Positions 1-11,964 of a stretch of 64,000 nucleotides of DNA are shown one piece after another. A program made the translations under genes and the position numbers. Source of the DNA: Anthoceros angustus (lineage: Eukaryota; Streptophyta; Anthocerotopsida; Anthocerotales; Anthocerotaceae); NCBI GenBank assembly GCA_010909165.1, contig MU008162.1, positions 744,001 to 808,000 on the forward strand. Direction: 5' to 3'. The notes beneath the pieces were generated by a model. That model saw only the letters and a list, made by a program, of their open reading frames with translations, was not told the DNA's origin and did no database searches. The first letter of the stretch is position 1. Every line of letters begins with the position of its first letter.

Positions 1-1575
1 GGTACCCCCGAGATGCGAAGTCCCTGTGCGAAAACAATGTTCTCCCTAGGATATTGAAGAGACCATATCCCAGCGGGGACCAAACCTTGCACTTCAGGAT
101 CTTGACCCTCAAACCCAGGCGGAATAAACTCTGAGGAGAAGAGTTCAAATACCTCCTTGACCTTGTCTTTTAGTCCTAAGATATGAATGTCATCGCCACG
201 GACAGGAAGAAACACTCCTCGATCGCGAAGGCAGTAGTAGATAGTGCCCTGAAAGTGCGCCATGACAAAGAGGGCACCTCTAAGAGATCCTCTTGTCTCA
301 TGGCCATTGCGGAGTAAAGTACGGAAACCCCTTCCATAGATGCCCCATGCTGAAAGTAAAGGTTAGACGGAGAATCGTAGAAAGAGCCAAGAAATGGAAT
401 AAGACTTGCTAACTGCCCGCCCCGTACTTGAGTTCCGTGAAAATAGCCGTTCTAGAGCCCCCAAAGTGGCAATCCCAAATTGAGTGCGCATGGAACTGCT
501 CCCGGAGTTAAATGACAATGTCGTAGGCTTATGAGGCACAAGAAACCCTCCCCGATGGCGATAGGGCGCACTCTAGGCAATATTGGCTTTTCCATAGCCA
601 GTGACCTGCTGGAACCCAACACTTGGGAAATCTGGTGGGGAGTCTCTCCGCTCGCCACGGCCGCCACTAGAATGAAAAGCTCTGAAAAACCTCTAGAAGG
701 ATTCTCGAGAGAAAAATAATCCGGAAGGTGATCGTAGATTGTCCCAGACAGACCACTCGAAGAAAGCCGTGGTGCAGTGGTAAGGGCCTTGCTGAAGAGC
801 GTCCTGTCAAGACAAAAAGGCTCCTCCGCCACGTTATCCAGGATATCCTCTGGAATGAGGTCACCTGGCTGGATGAATGGCGCGGAGAGCAGCAACGATC
901 TCCTCAGAGGCTAGCGCCACCAGCTCCGAGCGACGAGCCCGGGCAGCCCTGACGTATTCCCGAGCACGGCCCAGGATGAGGCACCTCTTAAGACGCGCCT
1001 TGGCGGGGTCTGAACAGACCTGATCCACCTTAGCCGACTCCAGCCTAGACCTCGCTGCGCGCCCGCCCTGCTTCTATAGGGCCTCCTAGTCCCCGGCCCG
1101 GAATCGACGGAGACGGGCAGCCGCCTCCCTATGCCTTCAAGGACCACCCTTGGAGTGGCGAAGACACCATCGAGGGAGAAAGAGAAACAAAGTCCAAGCC
1201 ACCTCGTCCCCGGGGGTCGAGTGCGAAGCACTCCATGGGAAGCTAGTAGGCAAGGCGAACGTTGTCTTGAAGGCACTTCAGGAGACGCCAGAAAAGGCGG
1301 GGTCCCAGAAAACGCACTTCGTACAAGCGAGCAGGTGATCTGATTGCAAGCGCAACCACTACCATGACTCTGGAGGCAAAGTCCTTGTGCTTGTGCCCAA
1401 TGTGATATTTCAACCCCTTAATCCCATAGCAAAGCTGAGCACAGACCGGGCAAGGAGTATTTTTCATTGTTCCTGAAGGCATGGACTGCACCATTGGGGA
1501 GAGCTTAGAAATAACTAATAGCGTGATGCAAGCGCTTAGGACAAAGTGCGAAAAGAATGTAGAGAAAAAGAACAA
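1..1575 (-). mobile_element. Non-LTR retrotransposon remnant (reverse transcriptase plus N-terminal C2H2 finger)
   Basis: Read on the minus strand from about 1575 down to 1. A C2H2-type finger (CPVC, then KYHIGHKH; about 1452-1387) comes first, then an arginine/alanine-rich linker, then reverse-transcriptase-like blocks: a segment like GFSELFILVAAVASGE and VRPIAIGE near 895-530, and a GDDIHILG block near 220-190 that looks like the catalytic Y/A-x-DD motif with the first residues altered. The frame is broken several times, so this is a dead or badly sequenced copy. Non-LTR elements of the R2/NeSL type carry such N-terminal fingers before the RT; that placement is by architecture, not by a search. 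The 3' end lies outside the window. No endonuclease domain can be judged. Confidence 0.5.
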
Positions 1576-3060
1576 CTTAATTTATGTCCGCTTAGAATGA
1601 AAGGAGCATCATGGGACAGAGATAGTACAGCATAAAAGAGGGGGAAAACCGAGTACACATACATACGTTTGAACTAGGTAGACATTAACTGTTTGAGAAG
1701 AGAAAAAGGAGGAAAAAAGAGGAAAAAAAGAAGGCGAAACCAATAAGGAGTCCAACAGAGCCTACCGACGGTCAAAAAGCTCAGAGAGACAGAGTTCAAA
1801 AGAGAGCTTAGGAATATAAAAAGAGAAGAAGATGCGCAAGGAAAAACCAGTAACGAGCTCGAATATCAACATGGGCGGGACAATAGAAGAGGAAATACGA
1901 TTCAGATTCAGAGTCCAAGGAACAGAGCTTGCAAATCCGTTGTTCTTGAGGTGATGCGAGTTTGAGTCAGCAGTTGGTTTCGATCTGATGATGGAAGCTA
2001 ATGCGAAATTTACGAATGAAAGTACGCAGAAGGGGAGAACTGAGATATAATGGTAGGGCAAGAAAACCAGGGAAAATTAACAAAAGACTCCTCCTTATAA
2101 AAATAAAATCTAGGCCTAAAAGGAGAGGGAAAAGAGAGAGGAAGTAACAAAGTCCAAGCCACCTCGTCCCGGGTCGAGTAAGCACTCCATGGGAAGCTAG
2201 TAGGCAAGGCGACGTTGTCTTGAAGGCACTTGAGACGCCCGAGAAAAAGGCGGTCCTGACGACTTGCATGGCAGTGGTCGATTGCAAGCGCAACCACTAC
2301 CATGACTGAGGCAAAGTCCTTGTGCCCAATGTGATATTTCAACCCTTAATCCCATAGCAAAGGCGAGCCGCAGAGGCAAGGTATTTTCATTGTTCCTGAA
2401 GGCATGGACTGCACCATTGGGGAGAGCTTAGAAATAACTAATAGCAGGCAGATGCAAAACTGCTTAGGACAGGCGGCAGAAAAGAATGTAGAGAAAAAGA
2501 ACAACTTAATTTATGTCCGCTTAGAATGAAAGGAGCATCATGGGACAGAGATAGTACAGCATAAAAGAGGGGGAAAACCGAGTACACATACATACGTTTG
2601 AACTAGGTAGACATTAACGTGCTTGAGAAGAGAAAAGGAGGAAAAGAGGAAAAAGAAGGCGAAACCAATAAGGAGTCCAATGGCCTCACGGTCAAAAGCT
2701 CAGAGAGACAGAGTTCAAAAGAGAGCTTAGGAATATAAAAAGAGAAGAAGATGCGCAAGGAAAACCAAGAATGTGAGCTCGAATATCAACATGGCGGGAC
2801 AATAGAAGAGGAAATACGATTGATTCGAGTCCAAGGAGGCTTGCAAATCGTTGTTCTTGAGGTGATGCGAGTTTGAGTCGGATTGGTTTCGATCCGATGA
2901 TGGAAGCTAATGCGAAATTCTACGAATGAAAGTACGTGAAGGGAGGCGAGATATAATGGTAGGGCAAGAAAACCAGGGAAAATTAACAAAAGACTCCTCC
3001 TTATAAAAATAAAATCTAGGCCTAAAAGGAGAGGGAAAAGAGAGAGGAAGTAACAAAGCT
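1185..3060. repeat. Two-copy tandem duplication (~0.93 kb unit)
   Basis: The segment from about 1190 to 2150 is repeated at about 2150 to 3058. Shared landmarks are the GGAAGCTAGTAGGCAAGGCG block (1239 and 2193), a stretch around CATCATGGGACAGAGATAG (1605 and 2537) and CTCCTCCTTATAAAAATAAA (2089 and 2994). The duplicated part holds the finger-coding 5' portion of the non-LTR element plus purine-rich sequence. The copies are almost identical over long runs but differ by short indels next to CG-rich spots. The junction into the following sequence is at about 3058. Confidence 0.85.
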
Positions 3061-3126
3061 GGCTTGAGTGCTTTGCAAGAAAGCTCCATGCAAAGGCATG
3101 TTTAGAAGAGCAGCTTACTAAGAGCA

Positions 3127-3600
3127 TGTTAAGCATGCAGCCCTAGGAAGTGTATGGTAGTAAATAATAGCTTAAAGCTTAAGTAAGTAGTTACTAAGAT
3201 TGTAGTTAGGGCTTGAGTATAAAAGGAGACCTAGCCCTGGACTAAAGACAAGACAGTTGAGCCTTGAAAGCACTTGATGCTTGGGCTGTGCCTTGAGAGC
3301 ATTTGTTGCTTAGGCTGTAAGCACCTAAGGGGAGTGCTGTGAAGGAGCTTTGTGGAGGAGGTCAAGTGAAGGGAGAGCTAAGCTCCTAGCTTAGGCAAAG
3401 ATGGGGAGTTCTCTCTAGCTCTCCACCTCTATATGTTCTTGTTGACTCGTGGTTTGAGAATAAAGAGCGGCAAGGGTGTCAGCCGAGTCCTCCTAGAAGA
3501 GGAGGGCGGCTACTTGGAGGCCTAGTGTCAGGTCCGTGTTGATTTATTACCGTGGTTTTGCTTCTAATCGTGGTTTCCCACCCCGCTGAGGGGTGTTACT
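3127..3600 (+). repeat. 5' LTR of the Gypsy element
   Basis: It is a direct copy of 13849-14335. It starts with TG (TGTTAAGCATGCAG versus TGATTAGCATGCAG in the 3' copy), has a TATAAAA box at 3218-3224 and an AATAAA signal at 3459-3464, and ends near TTACT just before the primer-binding site. The pair is highly similar apart from small indels, which suggests recent insertion if those indels are not sequencing errors. The exact terminal bases are uncertain because the expected CA end is not clean. Confidence 0.88.
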
Positions 3601-3602
3601 TG

Positions 3603-3614
3603 TGGTATCGAGCA
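3603..3614 (+). other. Primer-binding site (tRNA-Met type)
   Basis: TGGTATCGAGCA follows the 5' LTR by two bases. It matches the plant initiator-tRNA-Met primer-site consensus TGGTATCAGAGC except for one lost base at a CG, the same kind of indel seen across the repeats. Confidence 0.65.
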
Positions 3615-3799
3615 TAGGTTGAAGCATCTTTGACTAGTACGCTAGTGGAGATGGCATCCCGCCGAGAGTAGAGTGGAAAGGCACACGGAAGGATAAGGCC
3701 CCGCTCAAGCCGTGGAAGAGCCATAGGCGAGTCCGCAAGTTGTGAGAACATCGGAAGAAGGAACTTGAGCAGGACCGGCACCACCATAGAGGACCAAAA

Positions 3800-4717
3800 A
3801 GATCATGAGGAGACTTGATGCCATGGATCAGGAGATTAAAGGCAGGCGAAAGCTCGTTGAAGAAGAGCCAGAAGAAGTGGAGCTCGAGCCCCGAGCAGAC
3901 CGCCAAAAGTCTAAGAAGTTGAGGGCAGTGCCCCAAAGACTTACAAAGGCTAGCGTGGCGTAGAAAATCAGTTCTTGGTTTTCTCTTTGGAGCGTACCTC
4001 GAATCATGCAGTGCCGCAAGATGAGTACGTGAAGCACGTCACGAATTTCTTAGAGGATTATGCTCTTACTTGGTGGAGGACTTACGTTGAGAACGTAAGG
4101 CAAGGCAATCGCAGAGCCACAATCTTCACATGGGTAGACTTCAAGCAAGCACTGCAACTCGTTTCCAACCCGCTAATGCAATGAAGTTTGCCAAGGATGC
4201 TCGACAATGTCAAGCATACCGGAACTTTGCGGGAGTATGTGAGTGAGTTTAGCTCTATTGTCTTGCAATGTCCAGAGATGCATGAGCAGACAAACTCCAC
4301 AAGTTTATCACGGCCTTAAGAGATGGGTTCAAAATAGGATAGCTTTGACTAATCCTCAAACACTGCAAGAGGCCATGGCAGCAGCAGATGCCATACCGGA
4401 TATGTTTATTCAGGAGGCACCAGTATCAAGAGGAAGATATCCTAGGTCTCAGGGTAGATCTAGAGGGAGAGGACGAGCTACCACCACTGTGAATAGTGGA
4501 ACCAATGAGACTACTGGCAGAGGCCGAGCTAGAGGAGATAACAGGTCGTGGAAGACGACGAACAGTGCCTAGCTTAGGTGTGTGCTACAATTGCGGAGAA
4601 CAGGGACACTTTGCTAGGAATTGTCCACATGTTGGAACTCCCAACTTGAATTTGGTTGCTGCCAATCCACCTGCTCCAAGAGCCAGGATCCAAGAACTTC
4701 CTGAGGAGCCCAGGTGA
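3800..4717 (+). pseudogene. Gypsy gag (broken frame)
   Basis: Capsid-like sequence is readable in pieces: an acidic stretch from about 3804 to 3960, then a retrotransposon gag core with FLEDYALTWWRTYV at about 4047-4088, and an RG-rich basic tail at about 4420-4560. A CCHC zinc knuckle (CYNCGEQGHFARNCP) lies at about 4582-4626. At least three frameshifts separate these parts. In an intact element this protein would form the particle and bind the RNA. Confidence 0.8.
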
Positions 4718-4824
4718 CGCCGGGGGCCACATGTTGTGAAGACATGTGGTGAGTCATCTAGTGTCAAGGATGACACTATAATGAGGAAAGCTGGAGATCT
4801 CATGCATGTATATGTGGGAAAATG

Positions 4825-5086
4825 AATGGCTTGGATGTAAAGTTGTTGTTGGATTCTGCAGCCACCCACAATTTTATAACTCCTAGTAAGGCAAGAGAGC
4901 TTGGTCTTGAATGGACTGAAACTTCCACGCCATATGGAATTTCAAGCTAAAGGGACTCTGCAATTTCTGGGGGAATTGCATGGAGTAAAGTTGCAAGTTG
5001 AAGCATGGCAAGGAAATGTGAGTTTCATAGTCGTCGAGATGGACGACCATGATATCATCTTAGGCCTGGAGTGGATGAGATCCAAT
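4825..5086 (+). pseudogene. Gypsy aspartic protease fragment
   Basis: A retropepsin-like segment reads LLLDSAATHNFI (catalytic D-S-A, where D-S/T-G/A is usual) at about 4843-4878, and ends in DIILGLEWM, the conserved C-terminal block of plant Gypsy proteases (5050-5076). One frameshift lies between them. The reading frame is cut at 5086 by the CACTA insertion; its continuation toward RT resumes after 11964. Confidence 0.75.
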
Positions 5087-6813
5087 CACTACTAGGAAAA
5101 GTATACTTTTACTAATTGAAGTTTTACAACGGGGGCGCATTTTACCACGGCCGCCCATTTTACTACGTCAATTGAAGGCACCGTTTCAAGTCCATGTATT
5201 ATTTTCAGGTATAGCCCAAAATTTACTATGGCTCATTCCAACTTTACTACAGGGCTTGTTTTGCCAAAGGCACAAAAGCTGACGTGGCAAATCAAAATGG
5301 ACTTTACTACGGGGCACTTGTTATTTACAACAGAGCTTATGGACGTTACAACGATGGCATGTTCGTTTACTATGGGCCTACAATTTACTACAGGACTTTC
5401 TCGATTACAACGGGTTCTTTTACAACATGCCAATGGTATTTTACAACATCCAATAGTTTACTACACCCCTGTAGGGTTTACAACAAGAACCTTTACGACG
5501 AGACACCGGTCGTTTACAACAACACTAATTAAGAATGGGTTTTGATGATAAACCACATCTTATTACCCTAAAAAGCAAAACAGTAGAGGTAACCGGCGTG
5601 TACATCAGTTAAGGCTTGGGCTAGGCCGACTTGTAAAACGAGAACAAAGGGGCTCATGAGGGACGATGCTGAAAAATCCTCCTACGGATCATCTCCACAT
5701 CGCCGTTGGGCAGCTTTATAGTAGACTTCTAAAAAGTGTCGTTGTGCTGCAATCCAGTCAAGGAAGCCACAACCTAGGTCTGGGCGCGCTCGACTGGGAG
5801 CCTCCGAGAGGCGTAATTTCCATGAAGCATCGCCCCATCTCCATCACCCGCCTCTTGAAATCCAAGGCCTCCGAGATTGGCGCGAGGCCCCGCATCCTAT
5901 CATGAAGGTGACCGCCGATTAGGTAAGAAGCCTTCAGCCAATGTTGTGTAGAATAGGACAACAAATACATTTCCCGAATTAATGCTAGGATGAATGAATC
6001 TAGCTGAACTAGATATTTTGCAAACTAGTTTAGAACAAGCTAGATGTTTTCAGGCAAGTTAGGTAAGAACACATGCTGGCTATTTTCCAACTTGTTGTTG
6101 GTGTAGCCCTGGTGCCCAACGTGGGAAGATATCAAAACCTAGGTGACCCAGCAAGGCATCATGGAAAGTAGCAGTCTGTTGCTGATGCAAGGGCGTGAAG
6201 CCAACTCAACGAGAGACTGGATCGTGGAGATGATGGCTGGCGCTAGACAAAAGAGATGTAGGTGGAGTTGTTAGTTGTTGAAGTCGCCTGCACGGACACC
6301 CAAGAGAACCTTGGGAAGTCATGTTCTTTTGAGATTGGGGTTCAAGCTGAGCATGTTCTCAGCAAAATTTCTTCTCATGGTGCAGGCTATGGCGTGATTT
6401 ACAAGCTCATAGCTGCGCAGCATGCGCAACCCCTCACATTTCACCCTCATTGCTGCATGCAAGAGGCAGCAATCTCTTCACTTCAACAGCTAATGTCAAT
6501 CTGGAGCATGGCATGTAAGAGCTAGCGGCGATTCAGATTGGTGGAGGCGGCCAGGCAACTATAGCAAGGCGGCATCACCAACACACCCTATCGTGCTAGC
6601 AGCAGCAAAGATTCCACCGCAGCTGCTGTCCCAGCCTTCCAGAGCTCATAGCGTCCACCACAGAGGTTGGTTGCCTTTGATTCACATACCAGATTGTTTG
6701 CCTTGTTGAGACGAATCTATTGGTATAAGTTTTGTTCAATTTCAAGTGAAATATAGGGACTGAATGCCTTGGAGGATTTGGTCATCTAGGGTTTCAGTGG
6801 GGGAATGTTGCTA

Positions 6814-7060
6814 TTTGCAGCCAACACCCCTCTTGTTGCAGCATAGGGGCTAGGGCTCTTATGGACACTGGCACTTCATGTCTCTCATTACATGTAGCCT
6901 AGCTCTTAGCTTAGCTTTTAGACTGGCTCCTCTGTGTCCTTTTTGCACCGTGACTTTGACATTTCAGTTCTAGACTTGTCTAGTTTTGGCTTTAGAAGCT
7001 CGATCAGAGTGCTAGCTTGCCTTCTTTTCCTCTTCCAGCCTAGCTAGCTGACCTTTTGTT
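6814..7060 (+). repeat. Possible LTR start (polypurine tract followed by TGTTGG) inside the CACTA
   Basis: A G-rich tract (GTGGGGGAA) is followed directly by a TGTTG start and a short inverted repeat that ends AGCCAACA, like a retrotransposon 3' polypurine-tract/LTR junction. The same site occurs in the duplicate at about 9747, where it reads TGTTGGC. No partner LTR or coding domain was found nearby, so it may be a captured fragment. The rest of the CACTA interior (5560-6800 and 7060-8000) has no gene I recognise. Confidence 0.3.
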
Positions 7061-8040
7061 TCTTTGTGTGTTCATGGGGAATGCAACCCGAGGAGCATGA
7101 GACCGGCCCTCTCTGCATTGAGATCCCGCGACATCCTTGGACAAAGCACCCCACCTAGACGTGCATACACACGACGGAGGAGGGCAGCCAAAAGGCAGGA
7201 GCAAGCTCAAGAGTTTGTGGAAGTCCGACCGACACCTCACCAGCAGCAACAAGTTGGTCCCCATTTACAAGTTTCCTCACCCCTGGGACTTCAGATTTGG
7301 AGGGAGAGAAAGCTCCATTTCAGAGCTAGCTACCTGAGGAGGAGTCACAGGTTGAGTTCTTGCCAGAGTGCCTTGGGCCATACACCCTTGGAGCAATCCC
7401 ACTTGTCAACCCGGGTGGATGTTTTAGTTCACCTGCACCTTGGGCTCCATCATCCAGATGTACCATATATCGTGCAATCACGAGCCGAGTATTTTGAGGA
7501 CTCGGACGACATGGAGGGAGGAGCACCCTGTGCATGAGAGGTTTTCGTGAGACTGGTACCGCCTTACGGATTTCAAGTTATCCGTCAATGGCATGATCAC
7601 CGGGTTAAGTTCAAACATGGTGCCGCGTATAACCACCTTTACATGTTTGAACTATGGGCATCTAGCGCATTTAGGCGCTAGACTTGTATGAGGTGCACTG
7701 TCAACAGCGATGGTGGCTACACCAAAAAAATGTCTTAGACAGCGGGTGGATGGTAGGGCACTACCTTCCCCATAAAGTGGCCAAGGATGAGGAGTCCCAA
7801 AAGATGATTAAGGTTAGAGTCTGGCGTCTGTTTTCATCATTTCCATGTTCCATGATTTGTCCGAAATTTCTTGTTCCAGACCTCATATTTTGGGTGTGTA
7901 AATTTTTGTAGGATGCCCGGTTTCTAAGGGCAATGCCATGGATTTGGCTGGAGAGGACAACGCTTGTTTTTGAATACAAAGAAGGGCGGAATTGCGGTGT
8001 ATGACGCTCGATGATGTAGCCTGGGTCTAAGCAGGGGTTT

Positions 8041-8311
8041 GGTCGAACTCCCTCCTCCTCCTCCTCCCTACATCCTATCCTCGCCCTCCTCCTCTCCACT
8101 CCTTCCCTCCCTTCCCTCCCTTCCTCCCTTCCCTTCCCTCCCTTCCTCCCTTCCTCCTTCCCTCCTCCTTCCCTCCCTTCCCTCCCTTCCTCCCTTCCCT
8201 CCTTCCTCCCTTCCTCCTTCCCTCCCTTCCTCCTTCCTCCCTTCCCTCCTTCCCTCCTTCCTCCCTTCCTCCCTTCCTCCTTCCTCCTTCCCTCCCTTCC
8301 TCCCTTCCCTC
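8041..8311. repeat. Pyrimidine microsatellite (CTTCC/CCTCC)n, copy 1
   Basis: About 270 bases of almost pure C/T on the plus strand, made of CCTCC, CTTCC and CCTT units. The long reading frames over it (Ser/Pro/Leu on one strand, Gly/Arg/Glu/Lys on the other) are low-complexity artefacts. Confidence 0.95.
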
Positions 8312-10968
8312 CCACTTATGAAATTGACAACACCGTTATGAATGCATACACTTTGCACCAATCTTTGCTATGTTCCATTTACTATGGAGTCCATTACTAA
8401 ACATTTCACTACAAACTTTTACTATAGCAATTTACTACGACTTTTTATCATAGAATTTTACAACATACTTTTACTATAGAATTTACTATGTATTATTACT
8501 ATAGAATTTACTACATATATTAACTATGATGTTTACTACAATTTACTAGTAATATTTACTATAAAATATTACTACGTGGTCTTTTCTACGAGAGATTTAC
8601 AACGCACTAGGAATTTTACAACGGACTAACGGATTACTTAACTGTGATTAATTAACTATGGTCAATATGTGATTAACCAAACCCACTAATTTAATCGCAG
8701 AATATTATAGTTAGCTAATCTCGTCAACTAATCATTATTTTTAACCACGATTAGGCCAGAGTAAAGTCCGTGGTTGTTCAACTAGTAAATACCGTGGTAA
8801 AAGGTATGGTAATTTAAAGATTAACTAGTATTTAGAACGTACTTATAGAATACAGAGTATAGCCATCATATACGATGTACTGGACTTTACTACGGACACT
8901 AACGCTATGTGTTTACTACTGATGTTTTACTACGGGAGTAGTAATGACCGTTGTAAAGTCCGTAGTAATGTCCGTGGTAAAAGTACACTTTTCCTAGTAG
9001 TGAATGAAGTGTTCATGGATGTTAAGTCTCGCACTATTGAGATATCCAAGAAGCACAAGGTGAGTTGTGCTAGTGTTAGCCAGAAGCTTGAGACTCCATC
9101 AGTACAGCTGATCTCAAAAAGAGAGCTTAAGAAAGCATCATGGAAAGGAGCAATCTGGTCGATGCAAGGGCGTGAAGCCAACTCAACGAGAGACTGGATC
9201 GTGGAGATGATGGTGGCGCTAGACAAAAGAGATGTAGGTGGAGTTGTTAGTTGTTGAAGTCGCCTGCACGGACACCCAAGAGAACCTTGGGAAGTCATGT
9301 TCTTTTGAGATTGGGGGTCTGCCGGCATGTTCTCAAAATTTCTTCTCATGGTGCAGGCGGCGTGATTTACAAGCTCATAGTCACAGCGCGCAACCCCTCA
9401 CATTTCACCCTCATTCGCATGCAAGAGGCAAGAATCTCTTCACTTCAACTAATGTCAACTGGAGCATGGCATGCAAGAGCTAGGATTCACATTGGTGGGC
9501 CAGCAACTATAGCAAGGCGGCATCACCAACACACCCTATCGTGTTAGCAGCAGCAAAGATTCCACCCGCAGCTGCTGTCCCAGCCTTCCAGAGCTCATAG
9601 CGTCCACCACTGAGGTTGGTTGCCTTTGATTCACATACCAGATTGTTTGCCTTGCTGAGACAAATCTATTGGTATAAGTTTTGTTCAATTTCAAGTGAAA
9701 TCCAGGGACTGAATGCCTTGGAGGATTTGGTCATCTAGGGTTTCAGTGGGGGAATGTTGGCTATTTGCAGCCAACACCCCTCTTGTTGTAGCATAGGGGC
9801 TAGGGCTCTTATGGACACTGGCACTTCAGGTCTCTCATTACATGTAGCCTAGCTCTTAGCTTAGCTTTTAGACTGGCTCCCCTGTCCTTTTGCACCGTGA
9901 CTTTGACATTTCACAGTCTAGACTTGTCTAGTTTTGGCTTTAGAAGCTCGATCAGAGTGCTAGCTTGCCTTCTTTTCCTCTTCCAGCCTAGCTAGCTGAC
10001 CTTTTGTTCTTGTGTGTGTACATGGGGGAATGCAACGAGGAGCATGAGACCGGCCCTCTCTGCATTGAGATCCCGCGACATCCTTGGACAAAGCACCCCA
10101 CCCAGACGTGCATACACACGACGGAGGAGGGCAGCCAAAAGGCGAGCAAGCTCGAGTTTGTGGAAGTCCGACCGACACCTCACCAGCAGCAACAAGTTGG
10201 TCCCCATTTACGTGTTTCCTCACCCACAGGACTTGATTTGGAGAGAAAGCTCCATTTGAGCTAGCTACGAGGAGGAGTCACAGTTGAGTTCTTGCCAGAG
10301 TGCCTTGGGCCATACACCCTTGGAGCAATCCCACTTGTCAACGGGTGGATGTTTTAGTTCACCTGCACCTTGGGCTCCATCATCCAGATGTACCATATAT
10401 CGTGCAATCACGAGCCGAGTATTTTGAGGACTCGGACGACATGGAGGGAGGAGCACCCTGTGCATGAGAGGTTTTCGTGAGACTGGTACCGCCTTACGGA
10501 TTTCAAGTTATCCGTCAATGGCATGATCGTTAAGTTCAAACATGGTGCCGCGTATAACCACCTTTACATGTTTGAACAATATGTGCATCTAGCGCATTTA
10601 GGCGCTAGACTTGTATGAGGTGCACTGTCAACAGCGATGGTGGCTACACCAAAAAAATGTCTTAGACAACGGGTGGATGGTAGGGCACTACCTTCCCGCA
10701 GTGGCCAAGGATGAGGAGTCCCAAAAGATGATTAAGGTTAGAGTCTGGCGTCTGTTTTCATCATTTCCATGTTCCATGATTTGTCTGAAATTTCTTGTTC
10801 CAGACCTCATATTTTGGGTGTGTAAATTTTTTGTAGGATGCCCGGTTTCTAAGGGCAATGCCATGGATTTGGCTGGAGAGGACAACGCTTGTTTTTGAAT
10901 ACAAAGAAGGGCGGAATTGGTGTATGACGCCTCGATGATGTAGCTCGGTCTGCAAAGGGTTTGGTCGA

Positions 10969-11231
10969 ACTCCCTCCTCCTCCTCCTCCTCCTCCTCCTC
11001 CTCCTCCTCCCTTCCCTCCTTCCTCCTTCCCTCCTTCCTCCTTCCTCCCTTCCCTCCTTCCCTCCCTTCCCTCCCTTCCTCCCTTCCTCCCTTCCTCCCT
11101 TCCTCCCTTCCTCCCTTCCCTCCCTCCCTTCCTCCCTTCCTCCTCCTTCCTCCCTTCCTCCCTTCCCTCCTTCCCTCCCTTCCTCCTTCCTCCCTTCCTC
11201 CTTCCTCCTCCCTTCCTCCCTTCCCTCCCCA
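10969..11231. repeat. Pyrimidine microsatellite (CTTCC/CCTCC)n, copy 2
   Basis: Duplicate of the tract at 8041-8311, starting with a longer (CCT)n run. The two tracts differ in unit order and length, as expected for a fast-changing simple repeat. Confidence 0.95.
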
Positions 11232-11964
11232 CTTATGAAATTGACAACACCGGTTATGAATCTGCATACACTTTGCAGCCAATCTTTTGCTATGTTCCAT
11301 TTACTACATGGAGTCCATTACTAAACATTTCACTACAAACTTTTACTATAGCAATTTACTACTGACTTTTTATCATAGAATTTTACAACATACTTTTACT
11401 ATAGAATTTTACTATGTATTATTACTATAGAATTTTACTACATATATTAACTATGATGTTTACTACAGAATTTTACTAGTAATATTTACTATAAAATATT
11501 ACTACAGGGTCTTTTTCTACAACGGAGAGATTTACAACGGTACCCAGCGGGAATTTACAACGGACTAACGGATTACTTAACTGTGATTAATTAACTATGG
11601 TCAATATGTGATTAACCAAACCCACTAATTTAACTGCAGATAATATATTATAGTTAGCTAATCTCGGTCAACTAATCATTATTTTTAACCACGATTAGGC
11701 CAGTAGTAAAGTCCGTGGTTGTTCAACTAGTAAATACCGTGGTAAAAGGTATGGTAATTTAAAGATTAACTAGTGTACGGTAGAACGTACTCCGTACATA
11801 TTTCGTATAGAATACAGAGTATAGCCATCATATACGATGTACTGGACTTTACTACGGACACTAACGCTATGTGTTTACTACTGATGTTTTACTACGGGAG
11901 TAGTAATGACCGTTGTAAAGTCCGTAGTAATGTCCGTGGTAAAAGTACACTTTTCCTAGTAGTG

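Larger units (their letters stand above)
5087..11964 (+). mobile_element. Non-autonomous CACTA (En/Spm) transposon with internally duplicated right end
   Basis: The left end begins CACTACTAGGAAAAGTATAC and the right end is its inverted complement (CTTTTCCTAGTAGTG, ending at 11964). A 3-base duplication, AAT, flanks it (5084-5086 and 11965-11967), as expected for CACTA elements. Dense subterminal motifs of the type TTTACTACGG / TTTACAACG run from about 5110 to 5520 and from about 8380 to 9000 (again 11290 to 11950). I found no TNP2-like transposase, so it would need an active relative. The original insert was about 3.9 kb (5087-9002); a later tandem duplication gave it a second right end. Confidence 0.9.

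Noticed and set aside
5228-5545. A frame with repeated FTTG words
   Set aside because: It is the translated subterminal repeat of the CACTA element.
8039-8361. Open frames over the pyrimidine tract (Ser/Pro/Leu- and Gly/Arg/Glu-rich)
   Set aside because: Translation of a simple repeat, not a protein gene; the same holds for 10849-11300.
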